Assembly (NCBI GenBank): GCA_051649245.1
Contig: JBOFGS010000019.1
Span: 124,001-188,000, forward strand
Reading direction: 5' to 3'
Source: Brevinema_A sp051649245
Lineage (GTDB): Bacteria > Spirochaetota > Brevinematia > Brevinematales > Brevinemataceae
DNA: 64,000 bases
This document shows positions 25,439 through 34,201 of this stretch, piece after piece (position 1 is the stretch's first letter; each line of letters begins with the position of its first letter). Made by a program: the position numbers and the translations under genes. The notes beneath the pieces were generated by a model. That model made no database searches and was not told the origin of the DNA. It saw only the letters and a program-made list of their open reading frames with translations.

Positions 25439-26266
25439 TAAGATTAAGACTCTAGGAAGATCACTATAATCGCATATAAGTTTTTTTGTAGGATAAAGAG
25501 ATATTGGGAAGAGTTCAGAAACAGCCTCATGCTTATGATCTGTCTCTAACACAAGAATCCCTTCAGGATTAAGATAGTTTTGAGCAAAATCTGCAATAGC
25601 TTGATAAAATAACAACCCACTTGTGCCTCCATATAAAGCTTGATGTGGCTCAAATTCTTTTACATCCTTATGAAGTACATCCATATCATGATCATCCAAA
25701 TAAGGTGGATTAGATACAATACAATCCCACATCCCTAATGAATCCCATTGCGTTTTATCCAAAAAATCCATTTTTCTAAAATGTAGACAAGAACTATCAA
25801 AACCCAAAGATTGTTGTGATTTGTAAAATGGTGCATCAACAATATCAATTCCCATAATCGTTTTTTCAGGAAAAATACTATGCAAAGATAACGCAATCAC
25901 ACCTGTTCCCGTGCATAAATCCAAAATATTATTCACATGACACGCATGTTTTCGAACACTTTCAACCAAATGCTCTGTATCATATCGAGGAATAAGGGTT
26001 TCTTTGGAAACAGGAAATTTATGATGATAAAAATAAGTATATCCAAGCACATAAGCTAATGGTATTCCTGAAACTCGTTTTTCTAATAAGTCATAAAATT
26101 TTTCTATAAGTTCGTTTGGAAAAAGTTTATCCTTATACAAAGACAGATCATATCTTTTACAACAAAAAACATCTTCTAATATACGATATATCTCTTCGTC
26201 TCGTTCAGGAAAGAGATCCAAAGGCATTTTTTTTTGTGCATCCAAAATAATATCGTGCAATTTCAT
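25424..26266 (-). CDS. prmC: PrmC, release factor glutamine methyltransferase
   Basis: 280 residues from ATG 26266 behind GAGG. N-terminal helical domain with GIPLAYVLGYTYFY; SAM-binding DLCTGTGVIALSL; catalytic VSNPPYLDD. It methylates the Gln of the GGQ loop in RF1/RF2. The usual partner prfA is not in the window. RPDTE, common at the domain hinge, reads RYDTE here. Confidence 0.92.
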   Translation of the reverse strand: MKLHDIILDAQKKMPLDLFPERDEEIYRILEDVFCCKRYDLSLYKDKLFPNELIEKFYDLLEKRVSGIPLAYVLGYTYFYHHKFPVSKETLIPRYDTEHLVESVRKHACHVNNILDLCTGTGVIALSLHSIFPEKTIMGIDIVDAPFYKSQQSLGFDSSCLHFRKMDFLDKTQWDSLGMWDCIVSNPPYLDDHDMDVLHKDVKEFEPHQALYGGTSGLLFYQAIADFAQNYLNPEGILVLETDHKHEAVSELFPISLYPTKKLICDYSDLPRVLILKKTS

Positions 26267-26310
26267 CACAATCCTCACATTTAAATAAGTATACTAATAA
26301 AAAAAGAATA

Positions 26311-26339
26311 TTGAATTTTTATAAAAAACATAGTATCAT
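26311..26339 (+). promoter_or_regulatory. promoter of nadK-recN
   Basis: TTGAAT (26311-26316), 17 nt, TATCAT (26334-26339). Confidence 0.65.
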
Positions 26340-26371
26340 TAACATAAGTTTAATTTAATTAGGACGATAAT

Positions 26372-27190
26372 ATGCCTAAAGCTCTCATAACAGGGAAAAC
26401 AAAAATTGATAAATTCCGTTATATTTTTAATGCTTTAAAAAAAGAATTATCAAATATCGGTATTGAATCTCTCGAACTAAATCCTGAAGATCAGATCCCT
26501 GCTAACGTAGATTTTGATATTATTTTTTGTATTGGTGGAGATGGTAATTTTATTGCTGCTGCACGAAAATTTGTTGATTCTGGAAAGCCTCTTATAGGGA
26601 TTAATGCTGGAACACTGGGATTTCTTCCCAACATTAATCCACCAGAAATTCCTACCAAAGTACCATTGCTTTTCAAACAAAATATTAAATGGACAAAACG
26701 CTTGATGGTAATGGGAAGTACTCAAAACCATCAATTATGTGCCTTAAATGAATTTTTATTCTCTAATGTACAAAAAGGTATCTTATCACAGTTTACAATC
26801 TTCATTGATAATCATAAAGTAATGTCTATTCGATCAGATGGTCTTTTAATAGCCACAGCAACAGGATCTACAGCGTATAACCTTTCTGCTGGAGGACCTA
26901 TTGCTATGCCTGAAATGGATATATTGCTCATTACTCCTATTTGTTCACATATATTAGGAGAACGTCCTTTGGTGGTTGGTTTGAACAGTCATATTAAAAT
27001 TGTTAATTGTAGTAATATGGAGTATAGTGTTTGGGCTGACGGTCAAGTATCTATACCTTTCCTAAAGAATGATGAATTTGTTATTCAAACACCAAAATAT
27101 ATCGATACACACCCTCTACAATCTTCTGAATTTTTTGAAACACTAGCCATGAAACTTGGCTGGAGTCATCACAATCTCATAGAAAAATAA
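26372..27190 (+). CDS. nadK: NAD kinase
   Basis: 272 residues. GGDGNFIAAARKF carries the conserved GGDG, followed by GINAGTLGFLPNI and LIATATGSTAYNLSAGGPI. It makes NADP from NAD and ATP or polyphosphate. Normal length. recN follows after 13 nt, a pairing frequent in bacteria. Confidence 0.95.
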   Translation: MPKALITGKTKIDKFRYIFNALKKELSNIGIESLELNPEDQIPANVDFDIIFCIGGDGNFIAAARKFVDSGKPLIGINAGTLGFLPNINPPEIPTKVPLLFKQNIKWTKRLMVMGSTQNHQLCALNEFLFSNVQKGILSQFTIFIDNHKVMSIRSDGLLIATATGSTAYNLSAGGPIAMPEMDILLITPICSHILGERPLVVGLNSHIKIVNCSNMEYSVWADGQVSIPFLKNDEFVIQTPKYIDTHPLQSSEFFETLAMKLGWSHHNLIEK

Positions 27191-27203
27191 ACAGGATCAA
27201 GAT

Positions 27204-28901
27204 ATGTTGGAACGAATTTCGATCAAAAACTATGCTGTGATTGATAATCTCGATATTAATTTTAAAGATGGATTTTCTGTATTTACAGGTGAAACTGGTG
27301 CGGGAAAATCTGTATTGATTGGGGCACTTGGATTATTATTAGGATCAAGAAGCGACTTTTCCATGATCAGATCAGGCGAAGAACGTATGATTGTGGAAGG
27401 TGAATTTACCATTAAGACCCCTGAATTAAAAGAATTTCTGACAGGTTTAAATATATCTGAAACAGACACCTTAATCATCAAAAGAGAAATTCATCAAAAT
27501 GGTAAAAGTAGAGTTTTTATCAATAGCTCTCAAGAAACATTAGCACTCTTGGAACAAATTGGAGTGCGTTTGGCAGACATGCATGGTCAACATGATCATC
27601 AACTTCTTTTAAACAAAAACATACACGGTGATATTTTAGATTCTTTTGCCAGTCTGGAGAATGAAGTTAATATTTTTGATTCTTTATACCACAAAACTCT
27701 TGCCAAAAAAGAAGAAAAAGAGCTATTGGAAACAAATGCACAATCCCTAAAACAAGAAAAAAGTTTTTATTTGAATGCACATCAAGAAATATCTAACGCT
27801 AAGATTCAACCACAAGAATTTGAAGAATTAGAACTTGAATTATCAAGAATGCAAAACCATGAAAAAATTTTTTCAGCACTAAAAAAAGCTCATGAAGGTA
27901 TTTACAAATCAGAAATAAACGCAACTCAAATCCTTGAAGATGCTCAAAAATCACTTTCTATGATTTCATCGTACGCACCAAAATATGCGGAAGTTAGTCA
28001 AATGATGGATGATGCACTAGTACAAACACGTGAAACAGCACATCTCTTATCTTCTTATTTGGAAGAAATGGACTTCGATCCTGCTGACATGGATATGGTC
28101 TTGGATCGTATGGCATTGATTAAGGAATTGCAACGAAAATATCAAAAAAATTCTATTGAAGAATTGTTGACCTTTGGATCTCAATGTGAAGCATTATTAG
28201 ATAAAGTAGACAATCTTGATGAAGAACTATCGCGATTATCGCAAGAATATGAAACTTTAATAGTTCAGCTTCGTGACAATGCATTGGCATTATCAAAACT
28301 TCGACAACAAGCAGCAATTGAGTTTAGTAAAAAAATAGAAGATGAGTTATCTTTTCTTCAAATGTCATCGGTGTTTGAAGTAAAAATATCTTACGCAAAA
28401 AAAGAAGATTCTTTTCTTACTATTAATGGGACACCTCTCTTAGTTTCTGCTAAGGGGATTGATAGGATTGAATTTATGATCTCACCAAATATTGGAGAAG
28501 AACCAAAACCTCTTGCTAAAATTGCATCTGGTGGAGAAATTTCTCGCATTATGCTTTCTTTAAAAGCAGTTTTAGCAGCTAATGATCCTGTTGAAACAGG
28601 GATATTTGATGAAATTGATGCAGGCATTGGTGGTATGACGGCACATAACGTTGCGATTAAAATGCAAGAGATCGCTAAATTACGCCAAATTTTTTGTATC
28701 ACACATTTAGCACAGATTGCTTCTAAAGCAGATCATCATTACCATGTGAAAAAAGAAAGTGATGGTAGCCGTACATTTACAACAATTACCTATCTCTCTC
28801 ATGAAGAACGTGTGAAAGAAATTGCACGAATGCTTGGTGGAGAAGGAGAACATTCCGAACTTTTGGCAAAAGAAATGCTTTCTCAACAACAAATAAAGTA
28901 A
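27204..28901 (+). CDS. recN: RecN, SMC-like DNA repair protein
   Basis: 565 residues. N-terminal ATPase half: MLERISIKNYAVIDNLDINF, Walker A TGETGAGKS. Central coiled coil about 155-365 with a short head. C-terminal half: signature ASGGEISRIMLSLKA, Walker B GIFDEIDAGIGGMTA, then CITHLAQIAS. It acts early at double-strand breaks. Cotranscribed with nadK and closed by a strong terminator. Confidence 0.95.
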   Translation: MLERISIKNYAVIDNLDINFKDGFSVFTGETGAGKSVLIGALGLLLGSRSDFSMIRSGEERMIVEGEFTIKTPELKEFLTGLNISETDTLIIKREIHQNGKSRVFINSSQETLALLEQIGVRLADMHGQHDHQLLLNKNIHGDILDSFASLENEVNIFDSLYHKTLAKKEEKELLETNAQSLKQEKSFYLNAHQEISNAKIQPQEFEELELELSRMQNHEKIFSALKKAHEGIYKSEINATQILEDAQKSLSMISSYAPKYAEVSQMMDDALVQTRETAHLLSSYLEEMDFDPADMDMVLDRMALIKELQRKYQKNSIEELLTFGSQCEALLDKVDNLDEELSRLSQEYETLIVQLRDNALALSKLRQQAAIEFSKKIEDELSFLQMSSVFEVKISYAKKEDSFLTINGTPLLVSAKGIDRIEFMISPNIGEEPKPLAKIASGGEISRIMLSLKAVLAANDPVETGIFDEIDAGIGGMTAHNVAIKMQEIAKLRQIFCITHLAQIASKADHHYHVKKESDGSRTFTTITYLSHEERVKEIARMLGGEGEHSELLAKEMLSQQQIK

Positions 28902-29241
28902 TAAAAACAATAAAAAAAGAAGAATTCTTAAGAATTCTTCTTTTTTTAGATTGTAACAAGAGTGTTATTGAGAAACTCCCTCTGTTTCAAAGATTTTAAT
29001 ATGATAATAATATCCTCAAAACATATCAAATAACAAAAATAAATGAAAATATGTTATTTGATAAGGATCAAAAACACAAAAATAATTTGAAAATGGAATA
29101 ATAAAAAATATTAAAATAATAATCTCATAATTGATGATTAATTATATAACTTTTAGATTACAGATATCAATAAAAATTTTTTTTACTAAAATATATATAT
29201 AAGTATATAAAATATAAGTATTTAAAATAACTAAAATAATA
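28902..29241. other. intergenic stretch between recN and the 29242 gene
   Basis: Contains the recN terminator, a 12-bp dyad (29024-29035 with 29052-29063, TATCAAATAACA and complement, 16-nt loop) and AT-rich low-complexity DNA near 29190-29230. No ORF of note and no RNA gene recognised. The dyad may end the minus-strand polA transcript. Confidence 0.5.
28912..28947 (+). terminator. recN terminator
   Basis: 18-bp perfect stem, A7-GAAGAATTCTT and complement, with T7 on the plus strand. Confidence 0.9.
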
Positions 29242-29964
29242 TTAATAAAGTTGTGCCATAAAAATCGTCTCCAAATTATAGTTACTTTCATTCAATGATA
29301 TCATTGGGGGTAAATCTTGTACATTTATAAGATAAGCTTGATCAAATTTTGTAGGTTTTTCTCCAAAAATCTGTGCTACTTTCTCACACAGATCACCCAT
29401 TCCAACAATTAACCCTGAAATAACATAATCATTTTTTTCAAGCTTATGCTCCAGTAAGTTATACACAATATCATTAGGATGAATAATACGAAAAGAAGAA
29501 GAAACATTCCAAAGTAACGTTTTTTTTGAAATAGTATGATAAGGGTGATTAAAATATGCTTTATTGAGAAGATCTGGAACGACAAGCTCTAAAATAGGAT
29601 AAGCACTTTTGATAAAACTCATGAGATACTCATATCGTAAAAAAACTTTTTTCAACTCAGGATGTGTGCTATTATAGTAAAAATTTCTGAGGATTCTGAT
29701 TGTTGGTTTAAAGCGTGACTGTTGGATCATTTTTAAAATATCTTCTAATCTAATAAAAAAATGATACAAATAATGGGAATCATTAAGCCTAGTATCATAA
29801 AGATCAATATATCCATCTAACCAAATTTCATCAACAGATGCATGAAGAAAATCTTGTGTTTTTATTTGTTCATCTACAATGGTAATATTTGACTGTATAT
29901 CAAACAAAGGCATAATAGATTGCAGAACACCTTGACGATAGCTGACAATAACAACTTCATTCAT
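29242..29964 (-). CDS. conserved-looking protein of unknown function, coupled to polA
   Basis: 240 residues, no signal peptide or membrane helix. It starts 3 nt after the polA stop, so is probably coupled. The pattern MNEVVIVSYRQGVLQSIMPLF with a later SSFRIIHPNDIVYNLLEH vaguely suggests a Rossmann-type fold like nucleotide-sugar epimerases, but the Gly-rich NAD loop is absent. I do not recognise it. Codon use looks like its neighbours. Confidence 0.6.
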   Translation of the reverse strand: MNEVVIVSYRQGVLQSIMPLFDIQSNITIVDEQIKTQDFLHASVDEIWLDGYIDLYDTRLNDSHYLYHFFIRLEDILKMIQQSRFKPTIRILRNFYYNSTHPELKKVFLRYEYLMSFIKSAYPILELVVPDLLNKAYFNHPYHTISKKTLLWNVSSSFRIIHPNDIVYNLLEHKLEKNDYVISGLIVGMGDLCEKVAQIFGEKPTKFDQAYLINVQDLPPMISLNESNYNLETIFMAQLY

Positions 29965-29967
29965 AAC

Positions 29968-32556
29968 TTAATGTGCCTTAGTCCAATTTTCTCCCTTCCC
30001 TAATTCCACTTCAAGAGGAATCTCTAATGAAATAACATGAGTCATTGCTTCTTTTAAAGATTCCATAAATTGTTCAGCAATATCTGGAAGCACTTCAAAA
30101 AGCAATTCATCATGGATTTGGAGAATCATAAATGCTTGGGAATGAAATTTTTCAGTGATCATTTTTTGGACATTTATCATTGCAAGTTTGATGATATCAG
30201 CAGCGGTACCTTGCACTACGGCATTAATTGCAAAACGAGAAGGATGTGATAAATTGGTAATTTTATCAATTTTTTTTGCTCTGAGTTCAGGAGTTGGTCG
30301 TCGACGACCAAACAATGTCTTTACATAACCATTTTCTGAGGCAAACTCCAATGTTTCTGTCATAAAATTTTTAACGCCGGGAAATGTTTCAAAGTAATCA
30401 TCAATAAATTTTCTAGCCTGACCAAAATCAATGCTCAATTCATTGGCTAAACGAAACGCCGACATGCCATAAGAAATACCATAATTTATTGTTTTTGCGG
30501 CACGACGTTGGTCTGCAGAAATATGATCTTGGTCAATGCCAAACATCTCTGCCGCAATATAACGATGAACATCTCCTCCTTGCTCAAAGAATTTTTTCAT
30601 TGTTTGATCGTTAGAAAGTAAGGCAAACAAACGCAATTCTATTTGTGAATAATCTGCACTAACAAGGACATATCCATCTTTTGCGATAAATGCTTCTCGA
30701 ATTTTTTTACCAAGTTCTGTTCTAATCGGAATATTTTGCAAATTTGGATCTACAGAAGAAAGACGTCCTGTAGCAGTGACTGTTTGGCATAATGTGGTAT
30801 GGACACGTTGATCTTGATCCATCGCTAGTAATAACGAATCCGTATAGGTATTTTTTAACTTAGAAAGTGTTCTGTATCTTAAAATTTCTCTTGGTAACGG
30901 ATGAACAAGGGACAATGCTTCTAAGGTTTCTTCATCTGTTGAATAAGATTTTGTTTTTGTTTTTTTAAAAGGCTTCAACTTAAGATCTTCAAACAATATT
31001 TGCCCCAATTGCTTAGGAGACAATATATTAAAACTTTTCCCTGCAAGATGAGTGATTGTGGATTCGAGTTCCAATAAATCTTTTTCGAATTGGATCGATA
31101 AATTTTTTAACAAATCTTGATCAATCCGGACTCCTAATTCTTCAACAGCTGCTAAAATAGGACGTAACGGCATTTCAATATTGAGATACGTATCAAGCAA
31201 ATGATTTTTTTCAAGTATCGTGTACAAAACATCTTTCAGCTCACCAAAAAAAGATCCGTCAACATCACTTTTACCGAGATATGCCATTCCAAGGTAAGAA
31301 ATGGTATACTTACTCCGTGCAGGATCCAACAAATAAGCCATTATTTTAAGATCATCACAGGGAGGAAGGATAATATGGGATTGATGAAAAAAATGCCATA
31401 GTTGTTTTTGATCAAAAACAATAAAAGGTTTTTTATCTTCGGTTTGACCACTAAAAAAACCTGTAAACATTTCTTGGTATTCTGATATTTGTTCAATAGG
31501 GAGTGAAAAAATTTCTTGAGCTGATGCAAAAATAATATTTCCTTCTTCTATATAAATACCAATAAACGGTGATTTGCTTAACAAATCCAAGGTAGTCAAT
31601 CCAAAAGGAATTGCTTCTGTTTTGGGATGTTGTCCAAAAAGACTTTCAGACTCAGATTTTGATTGAGGATCATTTAAAGAAGTACCTACAGAAATTTCTT
31701 TTAACAAGGAAAATAGCTCTAGTTCTTTGAGTTTTTGGACAAATTTATCTGTCGCAATGTGAGATAAGGTTACTACTTCATCATTCATTTTAGGTAGTTC
31801 AATATCAAGATTATCCTCTAAACGTACCAAATTCAAACTCAAAAAAGCTTGCTCACGACTTTCTTCCAATTTTTTTGCTAAGGTTGGTTTTATTTGATCA
31901 ATATGTGCATAGATTTGATCTAATGAACCATATTCTTCAATTAACGAAATCGCACCCTTTTCGCCAATCCCTTTGACACCAGGAATATTATCTGAGGTAT
32001 CACCTAAAATTGCTAAGAAATCAATAATTTGTTCAGGATAGACACCTTTTAATTCTTTCACTCCATCGCGATCAAGAAAAAGTCCATCAATACCACTTTT
32101 ATCCGGAAGCACAACGTGCACATTGCCTCCAACAAGTTGAAGTAAGTCTTTATCTCCGGTAAAAATAAGTACCTCATGATCTTGACTATATTTTTTCACT
32201 ATCGTTGCAATCACATCATCTGCTTCATGACCATCAACAGTCATCGCTGAAATCCCTGTTAGAGAAAGACATTCTTTTGCTAGAGGAATTTGTTGAACCA
32301 AATCAGGTGGTGTTTCTTTTCGGGTGGCCTTATAATCATTGTATGCTTTGGTTCTTTCTAATGTACGTCTTGGAACATCAAACGCTGCTACTATAGAATG
32401 GCTGGGATATTTTTTGATAAAATGTAACACCATCCTAAAAAAACCAAAAACAGCACTTGTAGGCTGACCATCTTTGGTAGAAAGTGGTTTTTTTATCATC
32501 GCAAAATACGAACGAAACAACAAAGCCGATGCATCTATCACGAGTATTTTTTTCAT
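29968..32556 (-). CDS. polA: DNA polymerase I
   Basis: 862 residues from ATG 32556 (AAGGAT upstream). Domains: 5'-3' exonuclease about 1-290 (VIDASALLFRSYFAM, VDGHEADDVIATI, LGDTSDNIPGVKGIGEKGA); a short degenerate 3'-5' exonuclease domain about 300-470; polymerase from about 490 with TGRLSSVDPNLQNIP, VSADYSQIELR, RRAAKTINYGISYGMS and the palm LQIHDELLFEV. It fills gaps and removes primers. The exonuclease domain lacks the FDTET and YAAEDAD motifs, so proofreading is probably lost, as in Taq and Bacillus. Confidence 0.95.
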   Translation of the reverse strand: MKKILVIDASALLFRSYFAMIKKPLSTKDGQPTSAVFGFFRMVLHFIKKYPSHSIVAAFDVPRRTLERTKAYNDYKATRKETPPDLVQQIPLAKECLSLTGISAMTVDGHEADDVIATIVKKYSQDHEVLIFTGDKDLLQLVGGNVHVVLPDKSGIDGLFLDRDGVKELKGVYPEQIIDFLAILGDTSDNIPGVKGIGEKGAISLIEEYGSLDQIYAHIDQIKPTLAKKLEESREQAFLSLNLVRLEDNLDIELPKMNDEVVTLSHIATDKFVQKLKELELFSLLKEISVGTSLNDPQSKSESESLFGQHPKTEAIPFGLTTLDLLSKSPFIGIYIEEGNIIFASAQEIFSLPIEQISEYQEMFTGFFSGQTEDKKPFIVFDQKQLWHFFHQSHIILPPCDDLKIMAYLLDPARSKYTISYLGMAYLGKSDVDGSFFGELKDVLYTILEKNHLLDTYLNIEMPLRPILAAVEELGVRIDQDLLKNLSIQFEKDLLELESTITHLAGKSFNILSPKQLGQILFEDLKLKPFKKTKTKSYSTDEETLEALSLVHPLPREILRYRTLSKLKNTYTDSLLLAMDQDQRVHTTLCQTVTATGRLSSVDPNLQNIPIRTELGKKIREAFIAKDGYVLVSADYSQIELRLFALLSNDQTMKKFFEQGGDVHRYIAAEMFGIDQDHISADQRRAAKTINYGISYGMSAFRLANELSIDFGQARKFIDDYFETFPGVKNFMTETLEFASENGYVKTLFGRRRPTPELRAKKIDKITNLSHPSRFAINAVVQGTAADIIKLAMINVQKMITEKFHSQAFMILQIHDELLFEVLPDIAEQFMESLKEAMTHVISLEIPLEVELGKGENWTKAH

Positions 32557-32583
32557 CTTAAGATCCTTCAAAAGAATTAGTTA

Positions 32584-32589
32584 ATTATA
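32584..32589 (-). promoter_or_regulatory. possible -10 element of polA
   Basis: Extended -10 TGCTATAAT on the minus strand 28 nt before the polA ATG; no convincing -35 is seen, which is tolerable with an extended -10. Confidence 0.4.
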
Positions 32590-32647
32590 GCATATTTTTT
32601 ATTTTTGAGATAATTTAAATAAAAATTCCATAAAAAATATAAAAAAA

Positions 32648-32672
32648 CGAGACAAGTATATATCTTGTCTCG
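32648..32672 (-). terminator. terminator downstream of the FadL-like barrel gene
   Basis: CGAGACAAG / CTTGTCTCG stem with a 7-nt loop followed by T7 on the minus strand. A second small hairpin, AAAACTCA...TGAGTTTT (about 32674-32697), precedes it. Confidence 0.75.
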
Positions 32673-32798
32673 TAAAACTCAATAAAACATGAGTTTTGCA
32701 GATTGGGAGGGGAAAAATTATTATTTATAGTATATTATCGGTGATTATTTAATAATCTTGAGATCTTTTTATGATTGACATCTATTGACATCAATATT

Positions 32799-33986
32799 CT
32801 ATAAGTCTTTAATTGAGTTATTGATTAATTGCTTTTTTTGTTCTGAAAGTTTTTTCTTCATTTCTTTATTTCGTTGAGCTGTTTTTTTACGTTCTGGTGT
32901 ATTTTCTAAGCCAACTGTTGCACTGATATGAAAACGATCTTGATTACGGAATTCTTGTTGGAAATTATCACGATAGTAAGCAAAATCAATACGTCCCCAT
33001 TTCCAATTCATTCCAATACCACCGGTAACAAAAGCATCATAAATACCTAAACGTAATGAAAGAAACTGAAACATTTTTATTTCAGATCCGACACGCATCT
33101 TGTCAAGCCAAGAAATAGAGGTATTTGCACTATCTTCAAATTCAAGAAATAAAGCAATATGCTGAAGAATAGCATTGTTAAATATAAATTGGTAAGATGT
33201 TCCAAAGTCGACAGAAAATGGGATCTTTGAAAATGGCTGAGATCCAGAACCTTGAATAAGATTCCAGTTATAACCTGTGGAAAAAGCATCACGAACAGCC
33301 ACACCTAGAATCCAATTTTGGATACGCAACGACATCCCAAAATCAGAAGAAATACTGCTCCCTGAAAATAACGCAGCACTTGTTGAGACGGGTGTTTTAG
33401 TAAGGAGAATGTCAGATAGAGATGCTGTTTCAAATTCAGCATGCTGCCGAAAGCGTTGAGCAAAACGTAATGTTGCACCAAACGACAATCCTGAAACATT
33501 ATCCAATCCTTTAAAAGGAATTTTATATCCATAAGCAAGATTTAATGTTATTTCTATTGTTGATCGAATTTTAGCACTACCAATAGGAATATCTGTCACA
33601 GGTGCAGAGGTATCAAAATGAACCCTAGCAGCAGAAGTTGTCCAAATGCCAAAGCCTTTACCAAAATACCCAAGAGATAAGGGACCTTGGAGTTCTACCA
33701 AACTTGATTGTACCGAACTATTAGGATTTGGAGAAAACACCGTAGTCGCAGTTTTAGTTAAGTTGGGATCAAACCCAAAACCTAATGTAATGAAAGGAAC
33801 AATATCATAGTCTGCCATCAATCCTAAAGCCGCTGGATTATGAATAGGAGAAAAAGCATATCCTGATGTTGATACACCGACACCACCCATCCCCATAGAA
33901 GCCGCATCACGATATATTCTATCCTCTCTATCAAAGGCATAAAGTGAAGTTGAAAAGAAAATAAGAATAAAAAATAATATTTTCAT
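32799..33986 (-). CDS. Outer-membrane barrel protein, FadL/UPF0164-like
   Basis: 395 residues. Signal peptide MKILFFILIFFSTSLYA. The mature N terminus has the small-residue plug-type motif MGMGGVGVSTSG then FSPIHNPAALGLMADYD, typical of FadL-like and PorV-like barrels and of the treponemal UPF0164 family. About a dozen amphipathic strands follow, and a strongly basic tail after residue 365 (KKTAQRNKEMKKKLSEQKKQ) looks cytosolic or coiled rather than barrel. Possibly transport of hydrophobic compounds. The tail is odd for a barrel protein. Confidence 0.72.
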   Translation of the reverse strand: MKILFFILIFFSTSLYAFDREDRIYRDAASMGMGGVGVSTSGYAFSPIHNPAALGLMADYDIVPFITLGFGFDPNLTKTATTVFSPNPNSSVQSSLVELQGPLSLGYFGKGFGIWTTSAARVHFDTSAPVTDIPIGSAKIRSTIEITLNLAYGYKIPFKGLDNVSGLSFGATLRFAQRFRQHAEFETASLSDILLTKTPVSTSAALFSGSSISSDFGMSLRIQNWILGVAVRDAFSTGYNWNLIQGSGSQPFSKIPFSVDFGTSYQFIFNNAILQHIALFLEFEDSANTSISWLDKMRVGSEIKMFQFLSLRLGIYDAFVTGGIGMNWKWGRIDFAYYRDNFQQEFRNQDRFHISATVGLENTPERKKTAQRNKEMKKKLSEQKKQLINNSIKDL

Positions 33987-34016
33987 AATATTTCCTTATT
34001 TTTTGATAACCAATAA

Positions 34017-34049
34017 TAATTAAATATATATTATATATATATTTAATTA
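34017..34049. promoter_or_regulatory. 14-bp dyad overlapping the barrel gene promoter
   Basis: TAATTAAATATATA, 5 nt, and complement; it overlaps the -10 box. AT-only, so chance is possible. Confidence 0.3.
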
Positions 34050-34074
34050 TAACTCTTTTATCTTATAAAATCAA
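34046..34074 (-). promoter_or_regulatory. promoter of the FadL-like barrel gene
   Basis: Minus strand TTGATT (34069-34074), 17 nt, TATAAT (34046-34051); leader of about 55 nt. Confidence 0.75.
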
Positions 34075-34201
34075 GGGTGTGATACAAAACTAAATAATAT
34101 AATACGTTATGCTCATACAAAAAGACATCAATTACTAGATATTTTTTATCAAATATTATATAATATTAATTATTGATAAGCTTATTTTTTAGGGAGCTCC
34201 A

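Noticed and set aside
29190..29235. TATATATA-rich tract as a replication origin or satellite repeat
   Set aside because: Irregular AT-rich DNA with no DnaA boxes or repeat unit.
34171..34182. ATAAGCTTAT-type palindrome before murC
   Set aside because: Short and contains a common restriction-type palindrome; no support for an operator.
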